Shown here piece by piece: positions 7,298 to 17,418 of a stretch of DNA of 64,000 nt (its first letter is position 1; every line of letters starts with the position of its first letter). A model generated the notes under the pieces. That model saw nothing but the letters and a program-made list of their open reading frames with translations. It had not been told where the DNA came from and did no database searches. This DNA is from Azoarcus sp. Aa7 (GTDB lineage: Bacteria > Pseudomonadota > Gammaproteobacteria > Burkholderiales > Rhodocyclaceae). A program made the translations under genes and the position numbers. The stretch covers positions 62,001 through 126,000 of the forward strand of contig NZ_QVLR01000016.1 of assembly GCF_014822185.1 (NCBI RefSeq). Direction: 5' to 3'.

Positions 7298-9445
7298 TCA
7301 CCAGCGCCGCAAAAACCCCGGGGCGCTCGGGGATTCGTCGTAACACGCATCGCGCCGCAGCCACAGCGCGAACTCCGTGCCCTCGCCCGACCGGCTGTCG
7401 ACCGCGATGCGGCCGCCGTAACGCTCGACGATGGTGTAACTGATCGACAGGCCCAGGCCGGTGCCGCTGCCCTTCTTGGTCGTGAAGAAGGGATCGAAGA
7501 TGTGCGACAGATCTTCCGGCGCGATGCCGTGGCCGGTGTCACGCACGCGGATCACTGCGCCGACGGCCTCGCCGTCCTCGCTCCAGTCCGCCGTCGCGAG
7601 GCTCAGCCGCCCGCCGTCGGGCATCGCCTGCACGGCATTGACGATCAGGTTGATCAGCACCTGCTGCAGCTCGCTACGATTGATCTCGATGCGCGCCGTC
7701 GCCGCGAAGTCGGTCGCGACCTCGATCGCGCGGCGGTCGAAGGTGTGCTGCGTGAGGAACAGGCAGTCGGCGACCACCTCGTTCACGTCCACCGCCTCGG
7801 CATAGCCCGCGAACTCGCCCGGGCGCGCGAACTGCAGCAGTTTCGTGACGATCTGGCGGATGCGGTCGGCCTGCTGGTGGATCAGGCGGATCTCCTGGCG
7901 CACCGGTTCGGCGGCCGCCCCCAGCACGTCGCGCATCACGTCGAGATTGCCCTGGATCACCGCGACCGGATTGTTGATCTCGTGCGCGACGCCCGCCGTC
8001 AGCTCGCCGATCGCCGCGAGCTTCTCGCTCATCACCAGCTGCTGCTGCGCGCGCCGCAGCGTCGCGTTGGCCTCGCTCAGTTCCACGGTGCGCTCGGCGA
8101 CCTTGCGGTCGAGCTCCTCGGCCCAGCGTTGCAGTTCCTCGCGCTTGGCCGACAGCGTGTCGAGGAGGTGGTCGAACTCGCCCGCCAGCCGCCCCAGCTC
8201 GTCACGGCTCGCGACCTCGCCGACGCGCGCGTCCGCCTCGCCCTGTTCGACGCGCTGGATCACCGCGTTCATGCGCTCGATCGGCCGGAACACGCTGCGC
8301 GCCCAGCGCAGGCTGAGCACCGCACCGGCCACGCTGATGCCGATGAACAGCACGAACAGCGCCCCCATCGCCATGCGGCCCGCAGCGCGGAAAGGCTCCT
8401 CGAGGAAGCCCACGTACAGCATCCCGACGCGCTCGCCGCGGCCATCGGCGATCGGTTCGTAGCCCGAGACATAGTCGTCGTTCACGACGAAGGCCGCGCC
8501 CAGCCAGGTCTCGCCGCGCCCCAACACACGGTCGCGCACCGCCTGCGACACGCGCGTGCCGAGCGCCCGCGTGTCGCCGAACAGGCGCACGTTGGTGGCG
8601 ATGCGGGTGTCGTCGAGGAACAGGGTGGCGGTCCCGCGACTGCCGAGCGGCAGCGAGCCGTCGCGATAGACGATGGCGTTGATGCGGTCGACCATATCCA
8701 GATTGCCGTTGAGCAGCACGCCGCCCTCGAGCACGCCCACGAGATTGCCCTTCTCGTCATGCACCGGTGCGGCGGCGTGGATCACCAGTCCCCGGTCCTC
8801 TGCCGTGCGCGCATCGGGTGCCGCCGCGCGCGTTTCCACGAGCGGCAACCACGCGCGCTCGCGCAGCGCCGGGGACAAATATTGGAGCGCGTCGGCGGAG
8901 AATCGTTCTACCGTCGTCAGTGCCGATCCGTGCAGCGCCGAGGCGACGACCGGCCAGTCCAAGCGCGGGACCGCCGCGCCCGCCAGCGGCTGCGACGCCG
9001 CCACCGGACGGCCCTCGCGATCCAGCAGCAGCAGAAAGTCCAGCCGCCGCCCGGGCGCGAGTTCCGCGAGCAACCCCGACATCGCGGCCGGCGGCGCGGC
9101 GAGCAGCCCGACCACGCGGTGCGACTCGGCGAGCGCCTGCACGTCGTGCCCGACGCCGATGCGCACGCGGTCGAAATACTCGTGCGCGGTGACGAGATCG
9201 GAGCTGATCTTGAAGTCGAGCAGGCGCTCGTACGCCTCGTTGCCCCAGGTCCACACCAGCCCCAGCAGCACCGGCACCCCCAACAGCAGCGGGGCGAGCA
9301 CGAGCACGAGCAGCTTGGCGCGGACCGAGCTGCGCAGGCGGTCGGTCCAGCCCCGGCGCGGCGAGGGGTCGCGCCGCGATTCCGTGGGAGCGGCTTCAGC
9401 CGCGAACGGGACCGTTTCGTGGCTGAGGCCGCTCCCACCGGGCAA
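7298..9445 (-). CDS. Membrane sensor histidine kinase with Cache sensor domain
   Basis: 715 residues if translated from TTG 9445. TM1 lies near residues 45-67, a large periplasmic Cache-type region spans about 70-355, TM2 is near 359-380, HAMP about 380-435, then a coiled coil. The HisKA H-box is GVAHEINNP with His488. The HATPase boxes follow: N (INLIVNAVQAM), G1 (DTGHGI), F (FDPFFTTK) and G2 (GSGTGLGLS). It pairs with the adjacent NtrC-type regulator. The N-terminus is odd: the only in-frame start before TM1 is a TTG next to a REP-like palindrome, so about residues 3-21 are encoded by that repeat. The frame opens right after the in-frame htpX stop. The ligand of the Cache domain is unknown; dicarboxylates and other small acids are common in the family. 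Confidence 0.88.
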   Translation of the reverse strand: MPGGSGLSHETVPFAAEAAPTESRRDPSPRRGWTDRLRSSVRAKLLVLVLAPLLLGVPVLLGLVWTWGNEAYERLLDFKISSDLVTAHEYFDRVRIGVGHDVQALAESHRVVGLLAAPPAAMSGLLAELAPGRRLDFLLLLDREGRPVAASQPLAGAAVPRLDWPVVASALHGSALTTVERFSADALQYLSPALRERAWLPLVETRAAAPDARTAEDRGLVIHAAAPVHDEKGNLVGVLEGGVLLNGNLDMVDRINAIVYRDGSLPLGSRGTATLFLDDTRIATNVRLFGDTRALGTRVSQAVRDRVLGRGETWLGAAFVVNDDYVSGYEPIADGRGERVGMLYVGFLEEPFRAAGRMAMGALFVLFIGISVAGAVLSLRWARSVFRPIERMNAVIQRVEQGEADARVGEVASRDELGRLAGEFDHLLDTLSAKREELQRWAEELDRKVAERTVELSEANATLRRAQQQLVMSEKLAAIGELTAGVAHEINNPVAVIQGNLDVMRDVLGAAAEPVRQEIRLIHQQADRIRQIVTKLLQFARPGEFAGYAEAVDVNEVVADCLFLTQHTFDRRAIEVATDFAATARIEINRSELQQVLINLIVNAVQAMPDGGRLSLATADWSEDGEAVGAVIRVRDTGHGIAPEDLSHIFDPFFTTKKGSGTGLGLSISYTIVERYGGRIAVDSRSGEGTEFALWLRRDACYDESPSAPGFLRRW
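9384..9438. repeat. REP-like palindrome overlapping a kinase N-terminus
   Basis: The left arm GTGGGAGCGGCTTCAGCC (9384-9401) and right arm GGCTGAGGCCGCTCCCAC (9421-9438) are near-perfect inverted copies with a short loop. Bacterial REP elements of this GTGGGAGCGGC type are normally extragenic. Here the element fills the space between the htpX stop and the first credible kinase codons. Confidence 0.8.
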
Positions 9446-9454
9446 GAGGCAAAC

Positions 9455-10303
9455 CTATCCGCGCACCATCATCTCGCGCAGGCGCGCGACACGCTCCTGC
9501 GTGGACGGGTGGGTCGAGAACAGGCCGCGCAGGCCACCGCCCGACAGCGGATTCATGATCATCATCTGCGCGGTCTCGGGATGCGCCTCGGCGGCGTGCA
9601 TGGGGATGCCGCGCGCGTAGGCGTCGATCTTCGCCAGCGCGCTCGCGAGCGCCTCGGGGTCGCCCGAGATCTCCGCACCGCCGCGGTCCGCGCCGAACTC
9701 GCGGGTGCGCGAGATCGCCATCTGGATGATCATCGCCGCCATCGGCGCGAGGATCATCACGAGGATGGCCATCACGGGGTTCGGACGCTCGTCGTCGCGG
9801 CTGCCGCCGAAGAACATGCCGAACTGCGCCAGCATCGAGATCGCGCCGGCCACCGTCGCCGACATCGTCGAGATCAGGATGTCGCGGTTCTTCACGTGTG
9901 CGAGCTCGTGCGCCATCACGCCGCGCAGCTCGCGCTCGGACAGCATGCGGATGATGCCGCTGGTCGCCGCGACGGCCGCGTGCTCGGGGTTGCGCCCGGT
10001 CGCGAACGCGTTGGGCTGCTCCTCGTCGATGATGTACACCTTGGGCATCGGCAGGCCGGCGCGCTGCGCGAGCCCGCGCACCATGTTGTACAGGTAGGGC
10101 GAACTGGTTTCGTCGACCTGGCGCGCGTTGTACATGCGCAGCACCATCTTGTCGGAGAACCAGTAGGCCCACACGTTCATCGCGCCGCCGAACACCAGCG
10201 CCATCAGCATGCCCTGCTTGCCGCCGAGCATGCCACCCACGGCACCGAACAGGGCGACGATACCTGCCATGAGGATCGAGGTCTTGAGCCAGTTGCCGAA
10301 CAT
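9455..10303 (-). CDS. htpX: HtpX membrane zinc metalloprotease
   Basis: HtpX is an inner-membrane heat-shock protease that helps degrade misfolded membrane proteins together with FtsH. The 282 residues begin [16 protein letters not shown], with two early membrane segments, then the zinc motif HELAH (in [13 protein letters not shown]). Two further hydrophobic segments ([12 protein letters not shown] and [16 protein letters not shown]) and the third-ligand region EFGADR follow. The ATG at 10303 has AGGAAGGA upstream. It lies between fmt and the sensor kinase. The end [12 protein letters not shown] is family-typical. Confidence 0.95.
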   Translation of the reverse strand: MFGNWLKTSILMAGIVALFGAVGGMLGGKQGMLMALVFGGAMNVWAYWFSDKMVLRMYNARQVDETSSPYLYNMVRGLAQRAGLPMPKVYIIDEEQPNAFATGRNPEHAAVAATSGIIRMLSERELRGVMAHELAHVKNRDILISTMSATVAGAISMLAQFGMFFGGSRDDERPNPVMAILVMILAPMAAMIIQMAISRTREFGADRGGAEISGDPEALASALAKIDAYARGIPMHAAEAHPETAQMMIMNPLSGGGLRGLFSTHPSTQERVARLREMMVRG

Positions 10304-10402
10304 GTGCGTAATTCCTTCCTCAGTGATTGGGCTTGTGTGACCCCTATGTGGGGCCGGACGCCGCGGCTTCAATGCAGGGCGGGAATTTCTCCCCGCGCGC
10401 CT

Positions 10403-11365
10403 TCAGCTCCCGCTGCCGAAGCGTTCGCCTGCACTGACCGGGAATCCGCGCAGAAATTCCCCGACGGGCATGCGCCGGCTGCCCGGCTTCTGCAGTTCCA
10501 TGAGGCGCAGCGCCCCTTCACCGCAGGCGACGACGACGCCGGACTCGTCCGCCGACAGCACCGTGCCCGGCTCGCCGGCTCCGGCGACCGGCTCCACGCG
10601 CCAGATCTTCACGGCGACGTCGCGCAGCGTGCCGACCGCTCCCGGGAAGGGATTGAAGGCCCGCACCGCGCGCCCGATCGCCACCGCCGGACGACGCCAG
10701 TCGATCGCCGCCTCCGCCTTGCCGATCTTCGCCGCGTAGGTCACGCCGGCCTCGGGCTGCGACACGGCCTTCAGCGTGCCCTGCGGCAGCGCGCGCAACG
10801 CCTCGACCACCATCTCCGCGCCCAGCGCCGCGAGGCGATCGTGCAGCGTCGCCGTCGTCTCGTCGGGGCCGATCGGCAGCGCGCGCTTCATCAGCATCGC
10901 GCCGGTATCGAGGCCCTCGTCCATCTGCATGATCGTGATGCCAGTCTCGGCGTCGCCCGCCTCGATCGCACGATGGATCGGTGCCGCCCCGCGCCAGCGC
11001 GGCAGCAGCGAGGCATGGATGTTGATGCAGCCCAGGCGCGGCAACTCCAGCACCGCAGGCGGCAGCAGCAGGCCGTAGGCCGCGACGACGAGGATGTCCG
11101 GCGCGCACGCGGCGAGCGCTGCACGCTGCTCCGCGCTGCGCAGCTTCTCCGGCTGGTCGACGACGATGCCGTGCGCGAGCGCGACCTGCTTCACCGGGCT
11201 CGCGGTGAGCTTCATGCCGCGCCCGGCGGGGCGGTCGGGCTGGGTCAGCACCAGCGGCACCGCGAAACCCGCGGCGAGGATCGCCTCCAGCGCCGCAGCG
11301 GCGAACTCCGGCGTGCCCGCGAAGGCGACGCGGAGCGAGGTACGCAAGGGGGCGGCCGCGCTCAC
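10403..11365 (-). CDS. fmt: Methionyl-tRNA formyltransferase
   Basis: Fmt formylates initiator Met-tRNA using 10-formyltetrahydrofolate. The 320 residues include the N-terminal Rossmann block [30 protein letters not shown], the catalytic region [19 protein letters not shown] with Asn, His and the downstream Asp of [13 protein letters not shown], and the C-terminal domain FNPFPGA. The start is GTG at 11365, overlapping the def stop as GTGA, so deformylase and formyltransferase are coupled as in many bacteria. 99 bp separate it from htpX. Confidence 0.96.
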   Translation of the reverse strand: MSAAAPLRTSLRVAFAGTPEFAAAALEAILAAGFAVPLVLTQPDRPAGRGMKLTASPVKQVALAHGIVVDQPEKLRSAEQRAALAACAPDILVVAAYGLLLPPAVLELPRLGCINIHASLLPRWRGAAPIHRAIEAGDAETGITIMQMDEGLDTGAMLMKRALPIGPDETTATLHDRLAALGAEMVVEALRALPQGTLKAVSQPEAGVTYAAKIGKAEAAIDWRRPAVAIGRAVRAFNPFPGAVGTLRDVAVKIWRVEPVAGAGEPGTVLSADESGVVVACGEGALRLMELQKPGSRRMPVGEFLRGFPVSAGERFGSGS

Positions 11366-11865
11366 GCGGTGATCCGCGCTTTTTTCGCCAGCCGCGTCTT
11401 GATGCGGTTGAGCTTGAGCGGCGACAGGTATTCGACGAAGACCTTGCCTTCGAGGTGGTCGAGCTCGTGCTGGATGCACACCGCCAGCAGGCCGTCGGCC
11501 TCCAGCTCGAAGGGCATGCCGTCGGCGTCGAGCGCCTTCACGCGCACGCGCTCGGCGCGACGCACGCTCTCGTAGATGCCGGGCACCGACAGGCAGCCTT
11601 CCTCGCCGATATGCTCGCCGGACTTGTCGACGATCTCGGCGTTGATGAACACGCGCAGGTCGGAGCGGTCCTCGCTGACGTCGATCACCACCACCCGCTT
11701 GTGCACATCCACCTGGGTCGCGGCGAGCCCGATGCCGGGCGCCTCGTACATGGTCTCGGCCATGTCCCTGACGAGCTGACGGATCGAATCGTCCACCTGC
11801 GCGACCGGGGTGGCGCGCGTGTGCAAACGGGGGTCGGGATAGCGAAGGATCGGTAATAGCGCCAT
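11362..11865 (-). CDS. def: Peptide deformylase
   Basis: Removes the formyl group from nascent proteins. The 167 residues show all three family motifs: [10 protein letters not shown] (motif 1), EEGCLSVPG (motif 2, metal-binding Cys) and QHELDHLEG (motif 3, HExxH). It starts [18 protein letters not shown] and is the first gene of the leftward def-fmt-htpX run, divergent from the LysM gene over 162 bp. Confidence 0.97.
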   Translation of the reverse strand: MALLPILRYPDPRLHTRATPVAQVDDSIRQLVRDMAETMYEAPGIGLAATQVDVHKRVVVIDVSEDRSDLRVFINAEIVDKSGEHIGEEGCLSVPGIYESVRRAERVRVKALDADGMPFELEADGLLAVCIQHELDHLEGKVFVEYLSPLKLNRIKTRLAKKARITA

Positions 11866-12027
11866 AAATGCTTGCCGGGTTAAGTCATTACGTGCAGAAT
11901 TTCAAGTGCTTTGGCATGCTGTCGGGGTCGCCCCGGCATTCGAATCGAGTCTGCGGATTGGATCCCTCGACCGGCGGAACGCGTTCCGGTAGCGGAAAAT
12001 CCGGTCCGTTCCAATCGGAAGCGAGCG

Positions 12028-13053
12028 ATGACCCGCATTATATTCCCTCTCCTCTTCAGCGTTGCGACCCTTCTCGGCGCACCCGCGCTCGCGGCACCGG
12101 CGGCAATCGCCGACGATGCCCCCGACAGCCACACCGTCGTGCGCGGCGACACCCTGTGGGGAATTTCGGGCAAATTCCTCAAGGAACCCTGGCGCTGGCC
12201 CGAAGTGTGGCGCCTCAACCGCGACCAGATCCGCAACCCGCACCTGATCTATCCGGGCCAGATCATCGTGCTCGACCGCAGCGGCCCCTACCTGTCGATC
12301 GGCCGCCGCGTCGGCGACCAGAAGCTGCAGCCGCAGGTCTATCACGAAGACCTCAAAGACGCCGTCGCCAGCATCCCGATGCAGGACATCGAGCCCTTCC
12401 TGACCAAGCCGCTGGTCGTCGACGAGGCACGTCTGGCCGACGCCGGCACCGTGGTCGCGACCGAGACCAGTCGCGTGTACATGGGCCCCGGCGACACGAT
12501 CTTCGCCAAGAACATCAAGGAAGACCAGAAGGTGTGGCAGGTGCTGCGCCCGGCCAAGCCGCTCACCGACCCGGTCACCAAGGAAGTGCTCGGCTACGAG
12601 GCCATGTATCTCGGCTCCGCGCGCGTCACCGAGAACGGCACACCGGCCACGCTCGAGATCCTCAGCGCGGTCGAGGAAATCGGCACCGGCGACCGCCTGC
12701 TCGTCGGCGACAAGCCCGATATCTTCTCGTACATGCCGCACGCGCCGGAGAACGAGGTCGCCGGCCGCCTGATCGGCATCTACCGCGGCGTCGCCGAAAC
12801 CGGGCGCAACCATGTCGTGACGCTCGGTGTCGGTGCGCGCGAAGGCATCGAGCGCGGCCACGTGCTCGCACTGCACCGCAACCGCGGCTCGGTCGTGTAC
12901 AAGGACGACGACGGCAACAAGGAAACCTACAACCTGCCCGAGAAGCGTTATGGCCTCGTGTTCGTGTTCCGCGTGTTCGACCGCGTCTCCTACGCGCTGG
13001 TGATGGAAACCGACGGCCAGGTCACGGTCGGCGACAGCGTGCGCAAGCCCTGA
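12028..13053 (+). CDS. Secreted LysM peptidoglycan-binding protein
   Basis: 341 residues. A signal peptide (MTRIIFPLLFSVATLLGAPALA) is followed by one LysM domain at about 34-82, with SHTVVRGDTLWGIS and a tail NPHLIYPGQIIVL. The remaining 250 residues are a conserved domain of unknown fold typical of the LysM proteins encoded upstream of dprA in betaproteobacteria. The ATG has GGAAGCGAG before it. The next gene, dprA, begins 10 bp after the stop, so the two are probably cotranscribed. It is likely a periplasmic or wall-associated protein. Confidence 0.9.
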   Translation: MTRIIFPLLFSVATLLGAPALAAPAAIADDAPDSHTVVRGDTLWGISGKFLKEPWRWPEVWRLNRDQIRNPHLIYPGQIIVLDRSGPYLSIGRRVGDQKLQPQVYHEDLKDAVASIPMQDIEPFLTKPLVVDEARLADAGTVVATETSRVYMGPGDTIFAKNIKEDQKVWQVLRPAKPLTDPVTKEVLGYEAMYLGSARVTENGTPATLEILSAVEEIGTGDRLLVGDKPDIFSYMPHAPENEVAGRLIGIYRGVAETGRNHVVTLGVGAREGIERGHVLALHRNRGSVVYKDDDGNKETYNLPEKRYGLVFVFRVFDRVSYALVMETDGQVTVGDSVRKP

Positions 13054-13063
13054 CCCATCACCC

Positions 13064-14221
13064 GTGGAGGACGATCTCGCCGCCTGGCTGCGGCTGACCC
13101 TCCTCCCCGGCATCGGTCCCGAACGCCAGCGCAGCCTGCTCGCAGCGTTCGGGCTGCCCGGGCAAGTCTTCGCCGCCGGGCGCAGCGCGATCACCGCCGT
13201 TGCCGGCGCGGACACCGCCGACCTGCTGTTCGCCGCGCCCGACGAGGCGCGCATCGCCGCAGCCCTGGCGTGGGCCGCAGAACAGGGCAACCACATCCTC
13301 ACCCTCGGCGACGCCGCCTATCCGCGCGGCCTGCTCGAGATCCCCGACCCGCCGGTGCTGCTGTACGTGAAGGGCGATCCGGCCCTGCTGTCGTCGAGCG
13401 CGCTCGCGATCGTCGGTGCCCGTTCCGCAACGCCGGGCGGTGCGGCGAACGCCCAGGCCTTTGCGGAACATCTCGCCGGCGCCGGCCTCACGATCGTCAG
13501 CGGGCTCGCGCTCGGCATCGACGCCGCGGCGCACCGCGGGGCGCTCGAGCAGGCCGACGGCAAGACCGTCGCGGTCATCGGCACCGGTGCAGACCGCGTC
13601 TATCCCGCCCGCCACCAGGCGCTCGCGCGCGAGATCGCCCAGCGCGGTGCCATCGTCAGCGAACTGCCGCTCGGCACACCCGCGCTGCCGCACAACTTCC
13701 CGCGCCGCAACCGCCTCATCGCCGGACTCGCGCGCGGCGTGCTGGTCGTCGAGGCGGCCGTGGGCAGCGGCTCGCTGATCACCGCGCGCCTCGCGTCCGA
13801 GTGCGGGCGCGAGGTGTTCGCGATCCCCGGCTCCATCCATTCGCCGCTCGCGCGCGGCTGCCACCGCCTGATCCGCGACGGCGCCAAGCTCGTCGAGACG
13901 GCCGCCGACGTGCTCGACGAACTCAACTGGGGCGGGACCGCCAGGCCGCCCGCGCAACCGGCCGCCCGCAGCGCGGCACGGGGACGCAAGCGCGCAGCGG
14001 AGGACGCTTCGCAGGCCCTGTTCCGCCCGCCGGCGCCGGACGCGGACCTGCCGCCCGACCAGGCCGCGGTGCTCGGCGCCCTCGGGCACGACCCGCTCGA
14101 TGTCGACACCCTGACCGCACGCAGCGGCTTGACGCTCGATGCGCTCTACGCCATTCTGCTGTCACTGGAGCTCGACGGGCGGATCAGCCGACTCCCCGGC
14201 GGGCGCTTCCAGCGCAATTGA
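13064..14221 (+). CDS. dprA: DprA/Smf, RecA loader in natural transformation
   Basis: DprA protects incoming single-stranded DNA and loads RecA. The 385 residues have an N-terminal helical SAM-like part (LLPGIGPERQRSLLAAFG). The Rossmann core has VGARSATPGGAANAQAF, SGLALGIDAAAHRGAL, GTGADRVYPARH and FPRRNRLIAGLARGVLVVEA. A C-terminal winged helix spans about 325-385. The start is GTG at 13064. It sits between the LysM gene and smg, an arrangement conserved in betaproteobacteria. Confidence 0.95.
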   Translation: MEDDLAAWLRLTLLPGIGPERQRSLLAAFGLPGQVFAAGRSAITAVAGADTADLLFAAPDEARIAAALAWAAEQGNHILTLGDAAYPRGLLEIPDPPVLLYVKGDPALLSSSALAIVGARSATPGGAANAQAFAEHLAGAGLTIVSGLALGIDAAAHRGALEQADGKTVAVIGTGADRVYPARHQALAREIAQRGAIVSELPLGTPALPHNFPRRNRLIAGLARGVLVVEAAVGSGSLITARLASECGREVFAIPGSIHSPLARGCHRLIRDGAKLVETAADVLDELNWGGTARPPAQPAARSAARGRKRAAEDASQALFRPPAPDADLPPDQAAVLGALGHDPLDVDTLTARSGLTLDALYAILLSLELDGRISRLPGGRFQRN

Positions 14222-14238
14222 CCAGACGGTGTGCCGCA

Positions 14239-14706
14239 ATGTTCGACATCCTTGTATACCTCTTCGAGAACTACGTTCACGCCGCTGCCTGCCCCGAAAT
14301 CGACCAGCTCGCCCGCAAGCTTTCGGCGGCCGGTTTCGAGGAGGATGAAATCACCGAAGCCCTCGACTGGCTCTCGGGCCTGCGCAGCATTTCCGACGCC
14401 TCGCCGCTCGCGACGACACCCGCAGCGGGTGCGTTCCGGGTGTATGCGGCCGCGGAAGAGCTGCGGCTCAGCACCGAGTGCCGCGGCTTCCTCGCCTTCC
14501 TCGAGAATGCCGGAGCCCTCGACGCCGGAACGCGCGAGATCATCATCGAGCGCACGCTGGCGCTGAGCGGATTCGGCGTCAGCCTCGCCCGGCTCAAGGT
14601 GATCGTGCTGATGGTGCTGTGGCAGCGCGAACTGCCGCTCGACAGCCTGATCGTCGACGAATTGCTCGGGGAAGAAGGCGAAGAAGGCGGGCCGCTGCTG
14701 CACTAG
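14239..14706 (+). CDS. smg: Smg family protein (DUF494)
   Basis: 155 residues starting MFDILVYLFENYVHAAACPEIDQLARKLSAAGF, the characteristic start of Smg/DUF494. The middle has LDWLSGLRSI and the end has LKVIVLMVLWQRELPLDSLIVDELL. The protein is acidic and helical and has no known enzyme motif; its function is unresolved. The fixed order dprA-smg-topB seen here is common in beta- and gammaproteobacteria and suggests a DNA-related role. Confidence 0.93.
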   Translation: MFDILVYLFENYVHAAACPEIDQLARKLSAAGFEEDEITEALDWLSGLRSISDASPLATTPAAGAFRVYAAAEELRLSTECRGFLAFLENAGALDAGTREIIIERTLALSGFGVSLARLKVIVLMVLWQRELPLDSLIVDELLGEEGEEGGPLLH

Positions 14707-14811
14707 GCGCATCCGCGGCGCTTGCACCCTTGACGGCGGCCTGCTTATCATGCGCCGCTCGATCACCCCATACACGAAAACCGACAGGGTTTTCCAAGGC
14801 GGCCAAGCGGC

Positions 14812-17394
14812 ATGAGCAAGCAACTGATCATCGCGGAGAAACCTTCGGTCGCGCAGGACATCGCCCGTGCGCTGGGCGGCTTCACGAAGGAAAAGGACTA
14901 CTTCGAGTCCGACGAGTACGTGCTCTCATCGGCCGTCGGCCACCTGCTCGAACTGGTGGTGCCCGACGAGTACGAGGTCAAGCGCGGCAAATGGACCTTT
15001 GCGCACCTGCCGGTGATCCCGCCGCAGTTCGCGCTGAAACCCATCGAGAAGACCGACGACCGCCTCAAGCTGCTGACGCGGCTGATCAAGCGCAAGGACG
15101 TCACCGGCCTGATCAACGCGTGTGACGCGGGGCGCGAGGGCGAGCTGATCTTCAATTTCATCGCGCAGCACGCGAAGAGCGACAAGCCGGTGCGCCGGCT
15201 GTGGCTGCAGTCGATGACGGCGACGGCGATCCGCGACGGCTTCACCCACCTGCGCTCGGCGCAGGAGGTCGAGGGCCTGCGTTCGGCGGCGGTGTGCCGC
15301 GCCGAGAGCGACTGGCTGATCGGCATCAACGGCACGCGCGCGATGACCGCGTTCAATTCCAGGACCGGCGGCTTCCACCTGACCACGGTCGGGCGCGTGC
15401 AGACACCGACGCTCGCGATCGTGGTCGAGCGCGAACAGAAGATCCGCCAGTTCAAGCCGCGCGACTACTGGGAACTGGAGGCCTCCTTCGGCTGCCAGGC
15501 GGGCGGCTACGCGGGACGCTGGTTCGACGAGAAGTTCAAGAAGCCCGAAGGCGACGAGCACGCGACCGCCTTCCGCCTGTGGGACAAGGCGCGCGCCGAG
15601 GCGATCAAGGCGAAGTGCGACGGCAAGCCGGGCATCGTCACGGAGGAGTCCAAGCCTTCGACGCAGCTGTCGCCGCTGCTCTTCGACCTCACCAGCCTGC
15701 AGCGCGAGGCCAACGGCCGTTTCGGCTTTTCGGCGCGCGTGACGCTGCAGATCGCGCAGGCGCTGTACGAAAAGCACAAGGCGCTGACCTATCCGCGTAC
15801 CGATGCACGCGCGCTGCCCGAGGACTACCTCGGCACCGTGAAGGACGTGATGCGGGCGCTGCCCGACGATTACGCGCCGTTCGCGAACGAGATCGCGAAA
15901 CAGGGCTGGGTGAAGCCCAACAAGCGCATCTTCAACAATGCGAAGATCTCCGACCACTTCGCGATCATCCCGACCGGCACCGTGCCGAAGAGCCTGTCGG
16001 AAGCCGAACACAAGATCTACGACCTGGTCACGCGACGCTTCCTGTCGGTGTTCTACCCCGCCGCCGAGTACCGCATCACGACCCGCATCACGCGGGTTGC
16101 GGACGAAGCCTTCAAGACCGAGGGCAAGGTGCTGGTGAATCCGGGCTGGCTCGCGGTGTACGGCAAGGAGGCGGTCAAGGAAGACGAGGATGGCGGCGGC
16201 GCGCAGCTGTGCGCGGTGCAGCCGAACGAGACCGTGTCGACCGACGACATCCTCGTCAAGTCGCTCGTGACCAAGCCGCCCGCACGCTACAACGAAGCGA
16301 CCCTGCTGTCGGCGATGGAGGGCGCGGGCAAGATGGTCGACGACGAGGAGCTGCGCGCGGCGATGGCCGAACGCGGCCTCGGCACGCCGGCGACACGCGC
16401 GCAGATCATCGAAGGCCTGATCGCCGAACAGTACATCCACCGCGAAGGTCGCGAGCTGATCCCGAGCGCGAAGGCCTTCTCGCTGATCACCTTGCTGAAG
16501 GGCCTCGACGTGTCGGCGCTGACTTCGCCGGAGCTCACCGGCGAGTGGGAGCACAAGCTCGCGCAGATGGAGCGCGGCCAGCTGTCGCGGCCCGAGTTCA
16601 TGCACGAGATCGCCGAGATGGCGCGCGAAGTCGTCGAGCGCGCCAAGCGCTACGAGTCCGACACGGTGCCGGGCGACTTCGTCACGCTATCGACGCCGTG
16701 CCCGAAGTGCGGCGCCGTGGTGAAGGAGAACTACAAGAAGTTCGCGTGCCAGGCCTGCGACTGGAGCGCGTGGAAGATCGTGGCCGGGCGCCAGTTCGAG
16801 ATCGCCGAGATCGAGACGCTGCTGCGCGAGGGCAAGGTCGGCCCGCTGATGGGCTTCCGCAGCAAGATGGGGCGGCTCTTCAACGCCGAGATCAAGCTCA
16901 ACGACGACAAGCAGCCCGAGTTCGACTTCGGGCAGCCGAAGGACGACGGCGAGGGTGCCGAGCCGGTGGATTTTTCCGGCCAGGAGGCGCTTGGCGCGTG
17001 TCCGAAATGCGCGTCTCGCGTGTTCGAGCACGGCATGGCCTTCGTGTGCGAGAAATCGGTCGGACCGGAGAAGTCCTGCGACTTCCGCTCGGGCAAGGTG
17101 ATCCTGCAGCAGCCGGTCGAGCGCGAGCAGATGACGAAGCTGCTCGCCGACGGGCGTACCGACCTGCTCAAGGGTTTCGTGTCGACGCGCACCAAGCGCA
17201 AGTTCTCGGCCTTCCTCGTGCGCGGCGCGGACGGCAAGGTGGGCTTCGAGTTCGAGCCGAAGGCGCCCAAGGCCGGGGCGAAGGCCAAGGCGGGCGACGG
17301 GGCCGGCAAGGAAGGCGCAGCCGCGGCCGAGACGGCCGGGAAGGCCAAGCCGGCCGCGCGCAAGCCCAGCACGCGGGCACGCAAGGAAGCCTGA
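14812..17394 (+). CDS. topB: DNA topoisomerase III
   Basis: A type IA topoisomerase that decatenates DNA through a single-strand break. The 860 residues begin with TOPRIM (KQLIIAEKPSVAQDIARAL; acidic DAGREGE at 105-111). The active-site tyrosine is Tyr327 in LTYPRTDAR. The core ends near 620. Two C-terminal zinc-ribbon-like parts follow, with CPKCGAVV...CQACDW and a degenerate CPKC/C pair. A Lys/Ala-rich tail (KAKPAARKPSTRARKEA) ends the protein. The length is greater than the E. coli enzyme because of the C-terminal repeats, which is usual for betaproteobacterial TopB. Confidence 0.96.
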   Translation: MSKQLIIAEKPSVAQDIARALGGFTKEKDYFESDEYVLSSAVGHLLELVVPDEYEVKRGKWTFAHLPVIPPQFALKPIEKTDDRLKLLTRLIKRKDVTGLINACDAGREGELIFNFIAQHAKSDKPVRRLWLQSMTATAIRDGFTHLRSAQEVEGLRSAAVCRAESDWLIGINGTRAMTAFNSRTGGFHLTTVGRVQTPTLAIVVEREQKIRQFKPRDYWELEASFGCQAGGYAGRWFDEKFKKPEGDEHATAFRLWDKARAEAIKAKCDGKPGIVTEESKPSTQLSPLLFDLTSLQREANGRFGFSARVTLQIAQALYEKHKALTYPRTDARALPEDYLGTVKDVMRALPDDYAPFANEIAKQGWVKPNKRIFNNAKISDHFAIIPTGTVPKSLSEAEHKIYDLVTRRFLSVFYPAAEYRITTRITRVADEAFKTEGKVLVNPGWLAVYGKEAVKEDEDGGGAQLCAVQPNETVSTDDILVKSLVTKPPARYNEATLLSAMEGAGKMVDDEELRAAMAERGLGTPATRAQIIEGLIAEQYIHREGRELIPSAKAFSLITLLKGLDVSALTSPELTGEWEHKLAQMERGQLSRPEFMHEIAEMAREVVERAKRYESDTVPGDFVTLSTPCPKCGAVVKENYKKFACQACDWSAWKIVAGRQFEIAEIETLLREGKVGPLMGFRSKMGRLFNAEIKLNDDKQPEFDFGQPKDDGEGAEPVDFSGQEALGACPKCASRVFEHGMAFVCEKSVGPEKSCDFRSGKVILQQPVEREQMTKLLADGRTDLLKGFVSTRTKRKFSAFLVRGADGKVGFEFEPKAPKAGAKAKAGDGAGKEGAAAAETAGKAKPAARKPSTRARKEA

Positions 17395-17418
17395 GGCCGC
17401 AGTCGGCCGGGTCGCGCT

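Noticed and set aside
9443-9457. Possible stop-codon readthrough fusion of htpX to the sensor kinase
   Set aside because: The htpX TAG is in frame with the kinase, but HtpX ends at its normal family C-terminus and no readthrough signal is seen. The frame match is probably chance.
7502-11575. Very long open frame on the + strand (1357 residues)
   Set aside because: It lies antisense to the kinase, htpX, fmt and def genes, whose motifs are unmistakable. Long antisense frames are expected in GC-rich DNA; its composition is Arg/Ala/His-rich with no domain.
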